Shown here in pieces: positions 1-7,739 of a stretch of 43,374 nt of DNA. Origin of the DNA: Oscillospiraceae bacterium (GTDB taxonomy: Bacteria > Bacillota > Clostridia > Oscillospirales > Ruminococcaceae); the NCBI GenBank assembly GCA_024404875.1, contig JAKSPK010000017.1, positions 1 to 43,374 of the forward strand, given 5' to 3'. A model generated the notes under the pieces. That model was not told the origin of the DNA. It saw only the letters and a list, made by a program, of their open reading frames with translations, and did no database searches. Position 1 is the first letter of the stretch. Each line of letters opens with the position of its first letter. Position numbers and translations under genes: made by a program.

Positions 1-527
1 CTATTCGGAACAGTCAGCAGTATTTTTTGGAGCGCGACAATATCTGCCATATTAAATACGCCGTCATGATTTGCGTCGCCTTGAACCGGATTGATATAAT
101 CATACGGAAGCTGGTGATATATGATGTATATGCGGTTTGCACCATCCGTAGGTCCGGGAACTGTTTCAAAATCAAAATCGGGTGGATACAGCGCTGAGAT
201 TTCTTTTATGGTTCCGTCATCATATAGTTTCGAATGGTAAAACGATGTTTCGCCTGCAATGTTAAGGACATCATTCCCTTTTTCATCGAGCCAGTAAAAA
301 ATCTCTCCGGGATCACCGCGCCAGATGTAATCCGGATATCCGTGAATCGCGTTGATCTCCGCGATCATTTCCGGCAGTGACAAGTCGCTGTGCAAAATCT
401 CATCAACCTGTTCAATTGTGATGCGCGGGGCGTCTGCATCATAGCGATTGAACCAGGGCCAGCAATGTATCTGGTGAGATGTTTGCAGGCAGCGAGATTT
501 GAAGACCATTTTTCTCGATGCGAACAT
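1..527 (-). CDS. Dockerin-domain protein, partial (runs off the left edge)
   Basis: The minus-strand frame reads without a stop from about 617 down to base 1 and leaves the window. Near the edge it encodes a dockerin type I repeat (about bases 80 to 5) with the calcium-loop pattern GDANHDGVFNMADIVALQK, the module that docks secreted enzymes to cohesins on the cell surface. The preceding 140 or so residues are acidic and rich in Tyr and Asp, as in an extracellular linker or domain, and were not recognised. The start is unclear: ATG codons lie at 525-527 and 507-509, neither has a good ribosome binding site, and no signal peptide is visible. The N-terminal part in this frame (Trp/Cys/His-rich, about 510-440) looks unnatural, so the gene may be 5'-truncated or frameshifted. 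Dockerin call confident; gene boundary weak. Confidence 0.6.
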   Translation of the reverse strand, partial: MFASRKMVFKSRCLQTSHQIHCWPWFNRYDADAPRITIEQVDEILHSDLSLPEMIAEINAIHGYPDYIWRGDPGEIFYWLDEKGNDVLNIAGETSFYHSKLYDDGTIKEISALYPPDFDFETVPGPTDGANRIYIIYHQLPYDYINPVQGDANHDGVFNMADIVALQKILLTVPN

Positions 528-549
528 CTGAACTCGGACATTGATATTG
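439..549 (-). pseudogene. Possible protein remnant in a second frame upstream of the dockerin frame
   Basis: In a different minus-strand frame, 36 codons read SDVRIEKNGLQISLP, then ANISPDTLLALVQSL, then a TGA stop at 439-441. This is far more protein-like than the dockerin frame over the same bases. It could be the displaced 5' part of the dockerin gene after a frameshift near base 441. It also resembles the C-terminal end of the small TnpA-type protein of IS66-family elements, which would make it an insertion-sequence scar. Neither reading can be settled from the window. Confidence 0.25.
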
Positions 550-580
550 TTAATTTGCACTGCTTCTTGGTTTATAACGG

Positions 581-1375
581 TTAGGTTGCCGCCGGGGCAG
601 CTTCTGCAGAATCGCGGTCAAGCAGCTCCAGCATCAGTTGATTGAAACGGTTCTTCTGTACAATGTTGCAGACATGACCGCAGGCTGCCATCTGGATCAT
701 GCGGCCGGCAGTATGCTTGGCTTCGCGCATGGTCCGTCGCAGGAAACAGGTGTCCAGCTTGCCGGAAATATAGATATTCTCCGGATGCTGCTCCTGCTCA
801 AACATCTTGCTGAAACGGAACGCCTGATTGAAAATATGCATATAGAGCTTAAACTCTTTCTTATTGAGCGCGACCGCACATTTCCGGAAAATGCTGCGGC
901 TTTCCTCATTGCGTTTTCCGGGCATAATGATCCAGCTAAAAACATGATAGACCGCGGCAAAGGGAAGCTTGTCCCCGATTTTGGCGAATACTTCCACGCA
1001 GGCGCGCAGCAGCGAATTAACTGTGGCAACAGCGCCGACCAGAATACCGAAATCTACATAATCCGGATAATAGGCCTCGATGTACTTCACAAACACCGTG
1101 CCGAGCGAGACTCCCATAAAGGTTGCGTGGCGGACACTGTAATGATCGCAGACGGCAAGAATCTCTTTTGCGATCGCATCCAGCGTGATCTTCAGCTCCG
1201 AGAGCTGGAGATTGCCTTCGTTGTGGCTCGGCAGATCGATCGACAGTACATTGTAATACTTCGCAAGCAATGGGGTCTGATATTTCCAGATCCGCGAATT
1301 GCCGCCGAAGCCGTGCAGCAGAACGATTGTCTTTGTGTTTCCGTCCTCTGCAGGCATATAGGTGTGATGCAGCAT
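581..1375 (-). CDS. Alpha/beta hydrolase fold protein
   Basis: A 264-residue single-domain hydrolase of the alpha/beta fold. Visible family features are the oxyanion-hole motif LLHGFGG (residues 19-25), the nucleophile elbow G-V-S-L-G with Ser90, an acidic residue after the late strand in SGKLDTCF, and the catalytic His in CGHVCN near the C-terminus. There is no signal peptide, so it is probably cytoplasmic. The substrate cannot be told from sequence; the family includes esterases, lipases and C-C hydrolases. A G-rich Shine-Dalgarno-like run lies about 11 bases before the ATG, and a near-perfect promoter lies just upstream, so it is transcribed alone or with the dockerin frame. An alternative start at Met7 is possible. 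Confidence 0.85.
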   Translation of the reverse strand: MLHHTYMPAEDGNTKTIVLLHGFGGNSRIWKYQTPLLAKYYNVLSIDLPSHNEGNLQLSELKITLDAIAKEILAVCDHYSVRHATFMGVSLGTVFVKYIEAYYPDYVDFGILVGAVATVNSLLRACVEVFAKIGDKLPFAAVYHVFSWIIMPGKRNEESRSIFRKCAVALNKKEFKLYMHIFNQAFRFSKMFEQEQHPENIYISGKLDTCFLRRTMREAKHTAGRMIQMAACGHVCNIVQKNRFNQLMLELLDRDSAEAAPAAT

Positions 1376-1411
1376 GAATAAAGTTGCCCCCCGAAAGAAT
1401 AATGTAAATGC

Positions 1412-1440
1412 ATTATAACATTCGGAAGGCGATGTGTCAA
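1412..1440 (-). promoter_or_regulatory. Sigma-A promoter of the hydrolase gene
   Basis: On the minus strand TTGACA (1435-1440) and TATAAT (1412-1417) are separated by exactly 17 bases, with TG one base before the -10, so both hexamers and the extended -10 match consensus. It lies between dtd and the hydrolase, about 40 bases before the hydrolase ATG, and gives that gene a strong promoter independent of the met/alr operon. Confidence 0.85.
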
Positions 1441-1484
1441 TAACTTTTTATAATATTTACTGCTTATTCATATATCGTTCAGAA

Positions 1485-1949
1485 TTATTCATTCCGCGGC
1501 CGCTGCAAATCGTCAGTATCGAGCATCACCGTAAACGGACCATCGTTGCAGAGCGTGACCTGCATATGCGCACCGAATACGCCGCATTCAACCTGTGGAA
1601 TCACGGCGCGGCACTGAGACAGGAACAGTTCATAGAGCCGGTTTGCCTCCTCCGGCTTTGCCGCATGAGAAAAGCTTGGACGGGTTCCGCGGCGGCAGTC
1701 CGCACAGAGCGTGAACTGCGAGATCACAAGCAATGCCCCGCCGACATCCTGTATGCTGCAATTCGTTTTGTCATCGGCATCAGCGAAGATACGCAGCTTC
1801 AGCAGCTTATCGGTCAGGCGGCTGACCTCTGCATCGGTGTCGGTATCAGTTACGCCGAGCAGCACCAGAAAACCCTTCCCGATCGCGCCGACGGTCTCGC
1901 CGTTCACACTGACAGCGGCAGAGGATACACGCTGGATCAGTGCACGCAT
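1485..1949 (-). CDS. dtd: D-aminoacyl-tRNA deacylase
   Basis: A 154-residue homodimeric enzyme that hydrolyses D-aminoacyl-tRNAs (and Gly-tRNA-Ala), preventing D-residues entering proteins. The family signature SQFTLCAD lies at residues 77-84, and the cross-subunit Gly-cisPro motif appears as NDGPFT at 135-140; both are needed at the active site. The start chosen is the ATG giving MRALIQRVSSAAV, the normal family N-terminus, preceded by AGGGAG about nine bases upstream; the longer reading frame overlaps metH and adds unrelated residues. It is the last gene of the alr-ung-metF-metH operon, 16 bases after metH. An operon that also makes D-alanine (alr) next to a D-aminoacyl-tRNA proofreader is a sensible pairing, though that link is inference. 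Confidence 0.95.
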   Translation of the reverse strand: MRALIQRVSSAAVSVNGETVGAIGKGFLVLLGVTDTDTDAEVSRLTDKLLKLRIFADADDKTNCSIQDVGGALLVISQFTLCADCRRGTRPSFSHAAKPEEANRLYELFLSQCRAVIPQVECGVFGAHMQVTLCNDGPFTVMLDTDDLQRPRNE

Positions 1950-1965
1950 AATGATCGCTCCCTTC

Positions 1966-4314
1966 TCATCCGAAAATGTTTTTTGCAAAATCGACTGTTG
2001 CCTTGGCGTCCTTGGCGTAGCAGTCTGCATTGATCGTCTCGGCATAATCCGCAGTCAGCACCGCGCCGCCGACGACGGTCTTGCACTCCGGATATTGCGT
2101 GTTTAGCAGCTTGATGGTCTCTTCCATCGCGCCGACAGTTGTTGTCATCAGCGCAGAAAGCCCGACAAGCTTCACCTGATTTTCGATTGCCGCGTCAACG
2201 ATCTTCTGCGGGGGGACATCCTTGCCGAGATCAATCACATCATAGCCGTAATTTTCAAGCAGCAGCCGGACGATATTTTTGCCGATATCATGCACATCGC
2301 CCTGCACCGTTGCGATGACGATTTTTCCCTTGTCAGCATCGCCGTCCTGTGCGGTCATGCTCGCCTTGATGACGCCAAACGCACTTTGTGCAGCAGTCGC
2401 GGCCTGAATGAGCTGCGGCAGAAACACCTTGCCGGATTCGTAATCTGCGCCGACTGTATCAAGCGCCGGTATCAGCATATCATTGACGACCGTGAGCGCT
2501 TCATGCGTTTCCAGCGCCTCCTGTGTCAGTCGCGCCGCATCCTGCCGCAGCCCGCGAATGACTGCGCCTTCGAGTGTCAGCGTACTATTCTGCACCGGCG
2601 CAGCAGCAGCGGTGCCTGTATCCTGATAGGCCGCGATGAAATTCTCGCAGTTCGGATCGAAACCGGAGAGCATCCTGAATGCTCGGACGGTATCGGTCAT
2701 GCCCTCGGCCATCGGATTCATAATCGGGAGCGTCAGGCCGTTCTGGAGCGCCATGCAGAGAAAATTGCGGTTGATGAGCGGGCGGTTCGGAAGTCCGAAG
2801 CTGATATTGGAAACGCCGAGAACTGTTTGCAGTTCCAGCTCCTCCCGCACGCGTCGGACGGCACTGAGCGTTTCGGCGGGGCCGTTTGCGCCGGTCGAAG
2901 CGGTCAGCGTCAGGCAGTCGAGATAGACATCCTCTTTCGGGATGCCGAGTTTCTGCGCTTCATCCAGAATGCGTTTGCCGATGCAGAAGCGCTCTGCGGC
3001 GGTCTGTGGGATGCCGTTTTCATCGAGCGTCAGGCCGACGATTGATGCACCGTAATGCTTCACGAGCGGCAGAACCGTCGCGAGCGATTCCGCCTTGCCG
3101 TTGACGGAATTGACGATCGGCTTGCCGGGATAGATGCGCAGTGCGGCTTCGAGCGCCGCCGGATCTGACGAGTCGAGCTGTAAGGGAAGATCGGTTACTT
3201 CGAGGATCGCCTGTACTGCCTGCGGCAGTACCTCTGCTTCGTTGATGCCGGGCGTACCGACATTGACATCAAGGATATCTGCGCCGGATTCGGTCTGCGA
3301 GATCGCCTCACTGCGAAGATAATCAAAATCGTGGTCGAGCAGGGCCTGCTTCATGCGTTTTTTGCCGGTCGGATTGATGCGCTCGCCGATGATACGCGGC
3401 ATATCCATGAGGACAGTGCGCGTACCGGAGCAAACTGCTGCCTGCCGCTGGATGGTGCGCCTGCTGCGCCGGACACTGCCGAGCCGCTTCCGGACAGCAC
3501 GGATGAAATCCGGTGTCGTACCGCAGCAGCCGCCGAAAAGCTGCACACCAGAGTCCGCATACATCGGCATAAATTCGGCGAAATCTTCCGGTGACAGGAA
3601 GTATTCGCCGGTGACAGGATCAGGCAGGCCGGCATTCGGTTTCGCGATCAGCGGCAGTGATGTCCATTTTGCAAGCTCCTGCATCATCGGCAGAATTTCC
3701 TTCGGGCCAAGTGAGCAGTTGATGCCGATTGCGGAAGCGCCGAGTCCTTCCAGCGTGATTGCCGCTGCAGAGATCGGACAGCCGGTGAAAGTGCGGCCGT
3801 TTTCGGTGAATGTCATAGTGACGATGATTGGCAGGTCGGTATGCTCCTTTGCAGCGAGCAGTGCGGCCTTTGTTTCGAGCAGATCGCTCATTGTTTCGAT
3901 GACGACGAGATCCGCGCCAGCTGCTGCGCCCGCCTCGCACATTACGCGGAAGGAATCATAGGCAGCTTCAAAGGTCATCTGTCCGGCAGGAGGGAGAAGC
4001 TGACCGGTCGGGCCGATATCGAGTGCGACGCAGACTCCTTCGCCGACGGCGTTCTTTGCGAGCCGTACGGCAGCCTGAATGCTCTCCGCTGCGTCGATGC
4101 CGGTGCCAGCGAGCTTCAGCGGATTCGCGCCGAAGGTATTCGCATAGACGACTTGCGAGCCGGCTTCAGCGTAGGCCTTGTGGACGGCCGCAACACGCGC
4201 AGGCTCAGTGAGGTTCAGCCGCTCCGGCAGTTCACCGGGGGCGAGGTGCAGCATGGTACCCATGCCGCCGTCCAGAAACACAAATTCATCAAGGAGCAAT
4301 GTGCGAAAATTCAT
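1966..4314 (-). CDS. metH: Cobalamin-dependent methionine synthase without activation domain
   Basis: A 782-residue enzyme that moves the methyl group of methyl-tetrahydrofolate through cobalamin to homocysteine. Domain order: homocysteine-binding barrel (about 1-280) with the zinc cysteines Cys200 and Cys263-Cys264 (GGCCGTTP); pterin-binding barrel (about 310-560) beginning IIGERINPTGKK; cobalamin cap (about 590-660); and Rossmann B12 domain with the axial-histidine motif DVHDIGK. E. coli MetH is about 1,230 residues; the missing part is the C-terminal S-adenosylmethionine reactivation domain, which is encoded separately at 4711-5373. The ATG at 4312-4314 follows GGAGGAATTGATA and gives the family N-terminus MNFRTLLLDEFVFLDGGMGT; an upstream in-frame ATG has no support. 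The split form is common in Clostridia. Confidence 0.96.
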   Translation of the reverse strand: MNFRTLLLDEFVFLDGGMGTMLHLAPGELPERLNLTEPARVAAVHKAYAEAGSQVVYANTFGANPLKLAGTGIDAAESIQAAVRLAKNAVGEGVCVALDIGPTGQLLPPAGQMTFEAAYDSFRVMCEAGAAAGADLVVIETMSDLLETKAALLAAKEHTDLPIIVTMTFTENGRTFTGCPISAAAITLEGLGASAIGINCSLGPKEILPMMQELAKWTSLPLIAKPNAGLPDPVTGEYFLSPEDFAEFMPMYADSGVQLFGGCCGTTPDFIRAVRKRLGSVRRSRRTIQRQAAVCSGTRTVLMDMPRIIGERINPTGKKRMKQALLDHDFDYLRSEAISQTESGADILDVNVGTPGINEAEVLPQAVQAILEVTDLPLQLDSSDPAALEAALRIYPGKPIVNSVNGKAESLATVLPLVKHYGASIVGLTLDENGIPQTAAERFCIGKRILDEAQKLGIPKEDVYLDCLTLTASTGANGPAETLSAVRRVREELELQTVLGVSNISFGLPNRPLINRNFLCMALQNGLTLPIMNPMAEGMTDTVRAFRMLSGFDPNCENFIAAYQDTGTAAAAPVQNSTLTLEGAVIRGLRQDAARLTQEALETHEALTVVNDMLIPALDTVGADYESGKVFLPQLIQAATAAQSAFGVIKASMTAQDGDADKGKIVIATVQGDVHDIGKNIVRLLLENYGYDVIDLGKDVPPQKIVDAAIENQVKLVGLSALMTTTVGAMEETIKLLNTQYPECKTVVGGAVLTADYAETINADCYAKDAKATVDFAKNIFG

Positions 4315-4412
4315 ATCAATTCCTCCGGCAGGCAGTGCCCGTCTCCGTTTTCTTAATTTCTGCGGAATAAGGAAATACAGCATAAAAGATGCATGTTATG
4401 AGCATCAATACG

Positions 4413-4706
4413 CTATAACAGATTCATCGACCGTCCGAAAGCCAGCAGACCCGCGATGCCGCAGATTACAGTGATCAGCACCATGACCGCAGCAGTCAGA
4501 TGCACAAAAGATCGGTATGCTTCCCTCGACAGCCGTTTAGACAGGAGGGCATCGGCCCATAATCCTGCCAATCCACCGATGGCAGCGCCCGCGATGCAGA
4601 ATACTGTAAAGCCTGTTCTGCTTAGCCAAATAGCAGCCGGTAATCCAAGCAGCAGCATTCCGAGCAGAGCACATACAGACGGAATTATGCGATGTAAAAA
4701 GTGCAT
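4413..4706 (-). CDS. Small membrane protein in the methionine synthase cluster
   Basis: A 97-residue hydrophobic protein, not recognised as a member of a named family. Three membrane segments can be seen: about residues 7-27, 31-50 and 68-90, the last in HLTAAVMVLITVICGIAGLL. The loop between the second and third is basic (SKRLSREAYR). The ATG is only five bases after the stop of the activation-domain gene and is preceded by AAGGATTAGGCAT, so translation is probably coupled. It separates the two halves of the split methionine synthase. No catalytic or binding motif is visible; a role in cobalamin or methionine metabolism would be guilt by association only. Confidence 0.75.
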   Translation of the reverse strand: MHFLHRIIPSVCALLGMLLLGLPAAIWLSRTGFTVFCIAGAAIGGLAGLWADALLSKRLSREAYRSFVHLTAAVMVLITVICGIAGLLAFGRSMNLL

Positions 4707-4710
4707 ATGC

Positions 4711-5373
4711 CTAATCCTTCAGCTTTTTCATCGGGCAGGTCTCCTGATAGGGACATTCCGCACAGGTTTTTCCGCAGCCGAATCGCCGCGCATCCCTGAC
4801 CGGCTCAAAAGACATACCCATGACTGCTGTGACCGATTTCAGCGGCAGAAGTGTCTGCGCCGCCGTAACGGTCAGGCCGATCCTGCGCGGAGCATCGAGC
4901 AGCTTGACGAGATCGCCCTGCTGTGTGATCGGAAAATCGCCGTATCCTGCGGAAAAACGTGCCGTATAATACGGATACGAATATTTCGTCCTGATTTCCG
5001 CTTCGAGGTCATTGCAGACGCGTTCGATCGCTGCGCCTGCTGCGGCATCAAGCATTACGGCTTTCGTCATATCTGTGACCTCTGCGCGCCGGATCAGCGC
5101 ATCGACGGGTGCGGAGAGCGTTGCCGCAAGCAGAACTGCCTCCGTGCATCCGGTCAGGTGCAGCGCGATATCTTCTCCGAGCAGCGGCAGTCCGCCGAGC
5201 GTGACGCCGTTTCCGTTATGCACGACCGGCAGAACGCGGTAGATCGTCCGCGGCTGAGCGGCTTTGCAGAGTGCCGCAGTGCATTCATCCAGCATGGCCG
5301 AAAGCTGTGCGTCCAGATCCGGCGTATTCAGGAACATCAGGATCTCGTCACGGCTGAGATCTTCCGGCTTCAT
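4711..5373 (-). CDS. Stand-alone methionine synthase activation (AdoMet-binding) domain protein
   Basis: A 220-residue protein matching the C-terminal reactivation domain of MetH, which binds S-adenosylmethionine and remethylates oxidised cob(II)alamin. The AdoMet-binding signature is present as RFSAGYGDFPI (residues 139-149, family pattern RxSxGYxxxP). The C-terminus carries a cysteine cluster Cys200-x3-Cys-x2-Cys-x5-Cys (GCGKTCAECPYQETC), absent from E. coli MetH, which may hold a metal or an iron-sulfur cluster and so provide the electron for reactivation; that role is inference. Its ATG overlaps the metF stop by four bases, and metH lies downstream in the same operon, so the two parts are probably made together. 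Confidence 0.9.
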   Translation of the reverse strand: MKPEDLSRDEILMFLNTPDLDAQLSAMLDECTAALCKAAQPRTIYRVLPVVHNGNGVTLGGLPLLGEDIALHLTGCTEAVLLAATLSAPVDALIRRAEVTDMTKAVMLDAAAGAAIERVCNDLEAEIRTKYSYPYYTARFSAGYGDFPITQQGDLVKLLDAPRRIGLTVTAAQTLLPLKSVTAVMGMSFEPVRDARRFGCGKTCAECPYQETCPMKKLKD

Positions 5374-6221
5374 ATGCGGATCTGTTCCATGATGTAGCGC
5401 GCAACATCCGGATTGTTCATCGTGTAGATATGAATGCCGTCTGCGCCGTTTTCGAGCAGATCCAGGATCTGCGTGATTGCATATTCCAGTCCGGCAGCCT
5501 TGAGCGATGCGGGATCGTCTGAATAGCGCGCCATCAGCTTTGCAAGGCGGTTCGGGATGGATGCGCCGCAGAGCGAGACCATACGCTCGATTGATTTCTT
5601 CGATGTTACGGGCATGATGCCGGCCTCAACCGGAACCGAAATGCCCGCTGCTGCGATCTTTTCGCGGAATGTATAGAAATCCGGATCGTAATAGAAAAGC
5701 TGCGAGATCAGATGCGATGCGCCTGCGTCGACCTTTTCTTTCAGATGCAGAATATCCGTATCGAGATCGGATGCTTCGGGATGCCCCTCCGGATAGCAGG
5801 CGGCAGCAATGTCGAAATCGCCGTGCTGCCGGATGAAAGCGATCAGATCGGCCGCATATTTGAAATCGTTTTTCGGCGGCATATCCGGATTGCGGTCGCC
5901 GCGCAGAGCAAGGATGTTTTCAACGCCCTTTTGGCGGAATGCTGAGAGCTTGCCGAGAACAGATTCCTTGGTCTCATTGATGCAGGGGAGATGCGCAATC
6001 GACGGGATGCCATGCTGATTCTGGATTGTTTCGCAGATCTCAGCGGTTGATGCGCCCGGCACGGAGCCGCCCGCGCCGTAGGTTACGCTGATGAAATCGG
6101 GGCGAAGATCCTTCAGCGCCGCGAGTGTCTGATAGATGCTGTCGATCGGGACATTCGGCTTCGGCGGAAAAACCTCGAACGAGAGCACCGGCTTCTTTTG
6201 AAATAGTTCGACTGCTTTCAT
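5370..6221 (-). CDS. metF: Methylenetetrahydrofolate reductase
   Basis: A 283-residue flavoenzyme that reduces 5,10-methylene-tetrahydrofolate to 5-methyl-tetrahydrofolate, the methyl donor for the downstream metH. The family N-terminus LSFEVFPPKPN is clear, followed by the barrel motifs FISVTYGAGGS (folate/FAD site), ALRGDRNPD and SQLFYYD. Length matches the bacterial family (about 290). The ATG at 6219-6221 follows GGAG with a seven-base gap and overlaps the stop of the preceding lipoprotein gene (ATGA); the longer in-frame extension is only overlap with that gene. The stop overlaps the activation-domain start in the same way, so three genes are translationally coupled. Confidence 0.96.
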   Translation of the reverse strand: MKAVELFQKKPVLSFEVFPPKPNVPIDSIYQTLAALKDLRPDFISVTYGAGGSVPGASTAEICETIQNQHGIPSIAHLPCINETKESVLGKLSAFRQKGVENILALRGDRNPDMPPKNDFKYAADLIAFIRQHGDFDIAAACYPEGHPEASDLDTDILHLKEKVDAGASHLISQLFYYDPDFYTFREKIAAAGISVPVEAGIMPVTSKKSIERMVSLCGASIPNRLAKLMARYSDDPASLKAAGLEYAITQILDLLENGADGIHIYTMNNPDVARYIMEQIRI

Positions 6222-7039
6222 AGGGAAACTCCATTCGTGTTCATTGATTCGTGCCGCTGCTTCCGTATCAGCAGGAGCAGCATGGCGGCATTCGGCAAAA
6301 CCGCGAGCAGACACAGAAAATCAGCCGGCTTCAGCGGTGTATCATACAGATTGAGATATGGCAGGCATTTTTGCAGAAAATACAGTACGCAGAACAGCAC
6401 GCCCGGAACATTCAGCAAGGCCGCCGCCGTCAGGATGCCGCGCCGGTGCTTCTGCACATCGCAGCAAAGAAACAGGATCAGCAGCACCGGGATTGCGCAG
6501 ACTGCAATGCAAAAAAACAGAATGAGCCACTCGATGACCGTTCTGCCCCAAAATTTACGCGGCAGAATGCGGTCAGTCTGCACGGTGTTGTCAGCCGCAT
6601 CATAAATAATGCGCATGGCACAGGCAAATTTATCCGGCAGGATCAGCGAAACGGTATCAGAGGTCTGCAATATCCCGCCGTCTGCATCCGTCAGGAGCAG
6701 TCTGCATTCCGGATAGGTTTCGCAAACCATCCGGATGGAATCCTGCAATTCTGCTTTGTTGGATTCGATTGACAGGCGTACATCGCAGTCATAGGTTTCC
6801 TCAAATGCGCCCCATCCTGATTGGTGCTCCGAAAAGACAATATACCGTGTCATGATATCGTCTGCATCTGCTGCATCATGCCATTGTCCTTCACGGTCAC
6901 AGAGCTGAACCGTCCCGCTGGCATTTTCGGGCAGTTCATCAATATAGATCGACACCGCATCGTCACTCTCGCAGCCGCAGAGCAGCAGCATGAGAATGCC
7001 GAGCAGCGGCAGCAGGAGCAGCCGTTTCCGCAGCTTCAT
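6218..7039 (-). CDS. Predicted lipoprotein with C-terminal membrane segments, unknown function
   Basis: A 273-residue protein not recognised. It begins with a basic N-terminus and a lipobox (LLLCGC, lipidated Cys23), then about 165 residues outside the membrane with many acidic residues, then a hydrophobic segment (WLILFFCIAVCAIPVLLILF, near residue 180) and two more (about 215-235 and 245-265). A lipid-anchored domain followed by three membrane spans is an odd topology. The ATG overlaps the ung stop by four bases and its own stop overlaps the metF start, so it is embedded in the operon by ATGA junctions. A start upstream inside ung is rejected because it would read the wrong frame of ung. 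Function cannot be assigned. Confidence 0.8.
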   Translation of the reverse strand: MKLRKRLLLLPLLGILMLLLCGCESDDAVSIYIDELPENASGTVQLCDREGQWHDAADADDIMTRYIVFSEHQSGWGAFEETYDCDVRLSIESNKAELQDSIRMVCETYPECRLLLTDADGGILQTSDTVSLILPDKFACAMRIIYDAADNTVQTDRILPRKFWGRTVIEWLILFFCIAVCAIPVLLILFLCCDVQKHRRGILTAAALLNVPGVLFCVLYFLQKCLPYLNLYDTPLKPADFLCLLAVLPNAAMLLLLIRKQRHESMNTNGVSL

Positions 7040-7710
7040 GGCTGCAAGCTCCAGTCGATCGGCGTCATGCCGTTGGCGGTGAGAAATTGATTTGTTCTGG
7101 AAAAATGCCGGCAGCCGAAAAAGCCGTGATAGGCAGAGAGCGGGCTCGGATGCGGACATTGCAGAACCAGATGCTTCGGATTCGTGATGAGCCGTGCTTT
7201 GGCGCGCGCATTGCCGCCCCAAAGCAGAAAGACCATCGGCTGCTCACGCTCATTGAGATGCCGGATGATCGCGTCGGTCAGTTCCTCCCAGCCGAAACCG
7301 TGATGCGAATTCGCCTGTCCTGCCCGGACGGTCAGCGCCGCATTCAGCAGCAGAACACCCTGCTTCGCCCAGTGTGTCAGGTCGCCGGAGCCGCCGCGGT
7401 TGTCAATGCCGGTGTCAGTATAGATTTCCTGAAAAATATTGACCAGAGATGGTGGCGGCTGAATGCCCTGCCGGACGGAAAAGCTCAGTCCGTGCGCCTG
7501 TCCTTCGCCGTGATAGGGATCCTGTCCGAGAATAACGCATTTTACGCCCTGATACGGCGTATATTTCAGTGCATTGAAAATATCATACATATCCGGATAG
7601 ATGCGCTTTGTGCGGTATTCCTGAATCAGGAACTGCCGCAGCTTCTGATAGCTTTCGCTCGCAAATTCCGGTGCCAGGATCGTGTCCCAGTCATTACCGA
7701 TATGAACCAT
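7036..7710 (-). CDS. ung: Uracil-DNA glycosylase
   Basis: A 224-residue family 1 enzyme that removes uracil from DNA, the first step of base excision repair. The water-activating loop GQDPYHG has catalytic Asp64 and His67; PPPSLVNIF forms the proline-rich loop; LLLNAALTVRAGQANSH is the uracil-recognition strand; and HPSPLSA (His187) is the minor-groove leucine loop. All motifs needed for activity are intact and the length is typical. The ATG follows CGGAGTAGAAA. It lies 29 bases after alr and overlaps the lipoprotein gene downstream. Confidence 0.98.
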   Translation of the reverse strand: MVHIGNDWDTILAPEFASESYQKLRQFLIQEYRTKRIYPDMYDIFNALKYTPYQGVKCVILGQDPYHGEGQAHGLSFSVRQGIQPPPSLVNIFQEIYTDTGIDNRGGSGDLTHWAKQGVLLLNAALTVRAGQANSHHGFGWEELTDAIIRHLNEREQPMVFLLWGGNARAKARLITNPKHLVLQCPHPSPLSAYHGFFGCRHFSRTNQFLTANGMTPIDWSLQP

Positions 7711-7739
7711 TTTCTACTCCGTTTCTGTGGGATGCGGCA

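Noticed and set aside
4315-4412. SAM or cobalamin riboswitch before metH
   Set aside because: The gap is only 98 bases; none of the conserved SAM-box or B12-box features was seen.
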